Shown here: piece by piece, positions 61,685 to 64,000 of the stretch
How the letters are laid out: every line of letters begins with the position of its first letter
Position numbering within the stretch: position 1 is the first letter of the stretch
Assembly: GCA_905234275.1 (NCBI GenBank)
Contig: CAJOHD010000007.1
Location: 1-64,000 of the forward strand
Source: an uncultured Bacteroidales bacterium
Lineage (GTDB): Bacteria; Bacteroidota; Bacteroidia; Bacteroidales; F082
Length of the DNA: 64,000 bases
Direction of reading: 5' to 3'
Program-made: the position numbers and the translations under genes
Notes under the pieces: model-generated
What the model was told of the DNA's origin: nothing
Database searches by the model: none
The model's input: only the letters and a program-made list of their open reading frames with translations

Positions 61685-62683
61685 CTATTTCTTGTTGTTA
61701 ACAGATCTGCACTTTATGTGACGTACACAGTGGACGAGAATATAAGGTATATGGCACAAATATAGAATAAAGGGGAATTGTATCAGAATCCGGTTTTTCG
61801 CATTCAATATGATCCAAATATCATCCTTTAATTCACTGTCAATTATCTTGCAAAAACGCACCTTTTCACGGAAAGGGAGTTTAATTGCCATTCTAAACGC
61901 AGTATTTGATTGCCAGACAGCATGTTTGAGAGCAACCGACACCAAATCTGGCTTTAGCTCGTTAGATAATCTGAGTAATTCACCACCCATCACAAAAGAA
62001 AAGTCATAGACTTTTGATGCGACGAATTGTAAAGATAACATCGCAGAATCCGTTCGCTCTTTTCTGTAATAATAATAGCCCGTATCACTCCCCATAACAC
62101 GATGTGCCAAATTTAGAGCAGACAATGTATGTAAGATGTCACCATTCCTTTCATTGCTGAACCAAATATTATTATCCATAAGAAAATCTCGTCTGTACAC
62201 TCTATCCCAGGCAAACCAATATGGACTATTTCCTTTTAACACATCGTCAGTCCCGGACATAACACCATTCTCAATAACAGGATTAAGAATTGTGCCATTA
62301 TTATCCATGACAGTCCAATGAAAAATATCCAAATTGTTTTGTTCACATTGTCCCACAATAACAGAAAAACAATTCTCTCTTATAAAATCATCTGAATCGA
62401 CAAACCAAACATATTTTCCTTTAGCAGCTGACAATCCAGTATTTCTCGTTTTACCTAATTTTTCATTTTTTGAATGGTGCAACAATAACAAATTATCATG
62501 CAACGCCTGAAAAACTGCTATGATATGCACAGAGTCATCGGTACTACAGTCATCCACACAAATGACTTCAAACTGAGTATCACAAATATCTTGATTATAT
62601 ACGCTATTGAGGCATTCACCAATATAATCCTCGACGTTATATACTGGGATAATTATAGATAATATTGGTTGATTAGATGCCAT
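61685..62683 (-). CDS. Glycosyltransferase family 2
   Basis: A 332-residue transferase: IIIPVYNVEDYIGECLNSVY, VICVDDCSTDDS and VWFVDSDDFIREN. It belongs to the same subgroup as the genes at 51842-53820. Base composition is visibly more A+T-rich than in the core genes. It starts 11 bases after the preceding gene. Confidence 0.93.
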   Translation of the reverse strand: MASNQPILSIIIPVYNVEDYIGECLNSVYNQDICDTQFEVICVDDCSTDDSVHIIAVFQALHDNLLLLHHSKNEKLGKTRNTGLSAAKGKYVWFVDSDDFIRENCFSVIVGQCEQNNLDIFHWTVMDNNGTILNPVIENGVMSGTDDVLKGNSPYWFAWDRVYRRDFLMDNNIWFSNERNGDILHTLSALNLAHRVMGSDTGYYYYRKERTDSAMLSLQFVASKVYDFSFVMGGELLRLSNELKPDLVSVALKHAVWQSNTAFRMAIKLPFREKVRFCKIIDSELKDDIWIILNAKNRILIQFPFILYLCHIPYILVHCVRHIKCRSVNNKK

Positions 62684-62694
62684 TATTACATATG

Positions 62695-63717
62695 TTAATT
62701 ATGACGATAGCGTAGCCCTGTCGGCATTAATTTGTTTATTGTTTTAAACGCGTCAATATATCCGACAAAAATGGCTGAAATGCTTTTAAGGTAACCAGGA
62801 CGTAAACTTATGACGGTGCTATATAACGTATAATTAATCAGTGCGTATATTCCTCCTGCAATAACATGTATCTTCCGCCAAAATGAATTACCAGGCTGTA
62901 ATAAAAACCTAAACCAAAAAACCGTGCGGTTTCGTGCTATGGTGTAATAGCGTATTCTTTTTTCTTCAACTTTTGATTTCGATTGCCTTCCTGATGCAGC
63001 ATCCAAATGGATATATCGTGTTTTTAAAGAATAGGCCATTTTTCCGCCTAACAAGAAAAACTTATAAAAAAATGTGGAGTCATCATAAGCTGCGTATTGG
63101 GACAACTCACCTTGTTCCAACCAGAGCTCATCTCCAAACTTGACAGACTTTGCGACATCAGTGCGAATAAAGAAACACTGGAAGTTACCCGTCTGACACA
63201 AATAACAATTATCCAATTTGTTGTTTCTCAGATAAACTTTATGCCCCGCTGTTACAGTAATTCTATCCAAATAAATCGACTTCTGATTTGATTGGAATAA
63301 CTGGCCTGTAAAAGCTCCTCTAATTCTAACTGATAATGGATACCTAAGATCAATTGTCGTTGATTGTTTATCATCTATTGAACCTTGCATAGGAAGTGTG
63401 CAATCCAACTCGTGTTGAGTTCCAAAACTATATAGAGATTCAACAAAATCAGGTTCAAACTTCACATCATCATCCACTACCAAAATGTATTCCGACTTAG
63501 CACTATTTATCCCAACCACTCTTTGCGTCACCATTCCCTTCTTCGAGTAAATAATTCTCTCCCTGCCACATTCATAATCCAAGTTATAACCTTCCGGAAT
63601 AACAACTATAATCTCTTCCGGTTCTATCGTTTGAGATAATATAGAATCCATCAACGCTCTATATTTATCCCCGCCATTGCCCAATGTTCGTATAACTACT
63701 GAATATGAAAAACTCAT
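62695..63717 (-). CDS. Glycosyltransferase family 2 with C-terminal hydrophobic segment
   Basis: A 340-residue transferase. VVIRTLGNGGDKYRALMDSI, then ILVVDDDVKFEPDFV; the acidic triplet DDD is the metal site. FFLLGGKMAYSLKTRYIHLDA and a C-terminal segment with two hydrophobic stretches (IHVIAGGIYALINYTLYSTV and later) suggest attachment to the membrane. The donor is unknown. Confidence 0.88.
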   Translation of the reverse strand: MSFSYSVVIRTLGNGGDKYRALMDSILSQTIEPEEIIVVIPEGYNLDYECGRERIIYSKKGMVTQRVVGINSAKSEYILVVDDDVKFEPDFVESLYSFGTQHELDCTLPMQGSIDDKQSTTIDLRYPLSVRIRGAFTGQLFQSNQKSIYLDRITVTAGHKVYLRNNKLDNCYLCQTGNFQCFFIRTDVAKSVKFGDELWLEQGELSQYAAYDDSTFFYKFFLLGGKMAYSLKTRYIHLDAASGRQSKSKVEEKRIRYYTIARNRTVFWFRFLLQPGNSFWRKIHVIAGGIYALINYTLYSTVISLRPGYLKSISAIFVGYIDAFKTINKLMPTGLRYRHN

Positions 63718-63760
63718 TGAATCAATCTATCTTACGCTGAAACTAATTTTGACCTCAATC

Positions 63761-63830
63761 TTTTCGCCTATCCTTCGCCTATCTTTCACCTATGCTACAC
63801 TAGCCCTACACCTGCCCTACACATACCTTC
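63761..63830. repeat. Degenerate short tandem repeats
   Basis: CGCCTATC and CACCTATG recur (63767-63795), followed by GCCCTACACCTGCCCTACAC (63802-63821). These approximate copies of a six to nine-base unit cover the 3' end of the epimerase gene and the following gap. Confidence 0.5.
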
Positions 63831-64000
63831 ATACCACCTCACAAACTCCTTGACACCAGCCTTAAGCGACCAATGAGGACAGTAACCCATCTCGGTTTCC
63901 AAGCGTTTTGTTGAAGCAAAGGTTTGATAAACATCGCCAGGCTGCATCGGGAGGAAGATTTTTTCGGTGGTTTTGCCAAAGGCTTTCTCCATAAGGTCGA
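63795..64000 (-). CDS. NAD-dependent epimerase, C-terminal part, cut by window end
   Basis: The visible part is the last 68 residues of a sugar epimerase/dehydratase of the UDP-glucuronate 4-epimerase kind: FLPMQPGDVYQTFASTKRLE, then EMGYCPHWSLKAGVKEFVRW. Before residue 1 of the visible ATG, the frame stays open (DLM) to the end of the window, so the gene continues beyond it. The final residues (CRAGVGLV) come from a degenerate short repeat at 63761-63830. It would supply UDP-galacturonate or a related sugar. Confidence 0.85.
   Translation of the reverse strand, partial: DLMEKAFGKTTEKIFLPMQPGDVYQTFASTKRLETEMGYCPHWSLKAGVKEFVRWYEGMCRAGVGLV

Overview
The window looks like a chromosome segment from a Bacteroidota bacterium, most likely order Bacteroidales. 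Three things point there: a complete type IX secretion core (PorP/SprF plus GldK, L, M, N), a cargo protein with a type A T9SS C-terminal sorting domain, and many promoters whose -7 element fits the Bacteroidetes consensus TAnnTTTG. The species cannot be named from the sequence.

Layout. (1) 1-1,100: a small toxin-antitoxin-like pair flanked by near-identical 36-38 bp repeats. (2) 1,125-5,931: three secreted proteins in one probable operon (DUF3244-like, a lipoprotein, a T9SS cargo), divergent from a membrane TPR/HTH regulator, followed by tRNA-Pro. (3) 6,215-9,103: thioredoxin reductase and a LytS/LytR-type two-component pair whose promoter is framed by an inverted repeat. (4) 9,146-14,862: DPP7-type S46 dipeptidyl peptidase, PHP phosphoesterase, U32 family protein and glucose-6-phosphate isomerase. 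(5) 14,982-25,407: the T9SS core gldK-L-M-N and porP/sprF, then rseP, an M23 peptidase, an acyltransferase and dnaX. (6) 25,550-33,869: porW/sprE, bactofilin, a small membrane protein, folE, a BAX inhibitor-1 family protein, fabD, a C-terminal processing protease, a DUF177 protein and ribosomal protein L32. (7) 33,956-64,000: a roughly 30 kb surface polysaccharide locus.

The polysaccharide locus reads almost entirely on the minus strand with ATGA or one-base overlaps, as expected for one long operon. It holds a CpsB/YwqE phosphatase, Wzc-like tyrosine kinase, Wza-like export lipoprotein, at least ten glycosyltransferases (GT2, GT4, GT10, GT32 and others), a FemAB/GNAT-type transferase, two polysaccharide deacetylases, a pyruvyltransferase, an orphan Wzt-like ABC ATPase, WecB, UDP-galactopyranose mutase, and a three-gene cassette for a dTDP-3-acylamino-3,6-dideoxyhexose. 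No flippase, initiating glycosyltransferase or ABC permease is present, so they must lie elsewhere. Two accessory insertions sit inside it: a hipBA toxin-antitoxin module directly upstream of wza-wzc, and an AAA ATPase with a tandem-repeat leader that abuts a decayed second copy of glf.

The T9SS genes and the polysaccharide locus may be functionally linked, because type A T9SS cargo is anchored to a special LPS in Porphyromonas; that link is inference here. A family of imperfect palindromic repeats is scattered between genes over the first 33 kb. One copy forms the C-terminus of the PHP protein and another that of the C-terminal processing protease. A different palindromic repeat is embedded in frame in the linker of DnaX.
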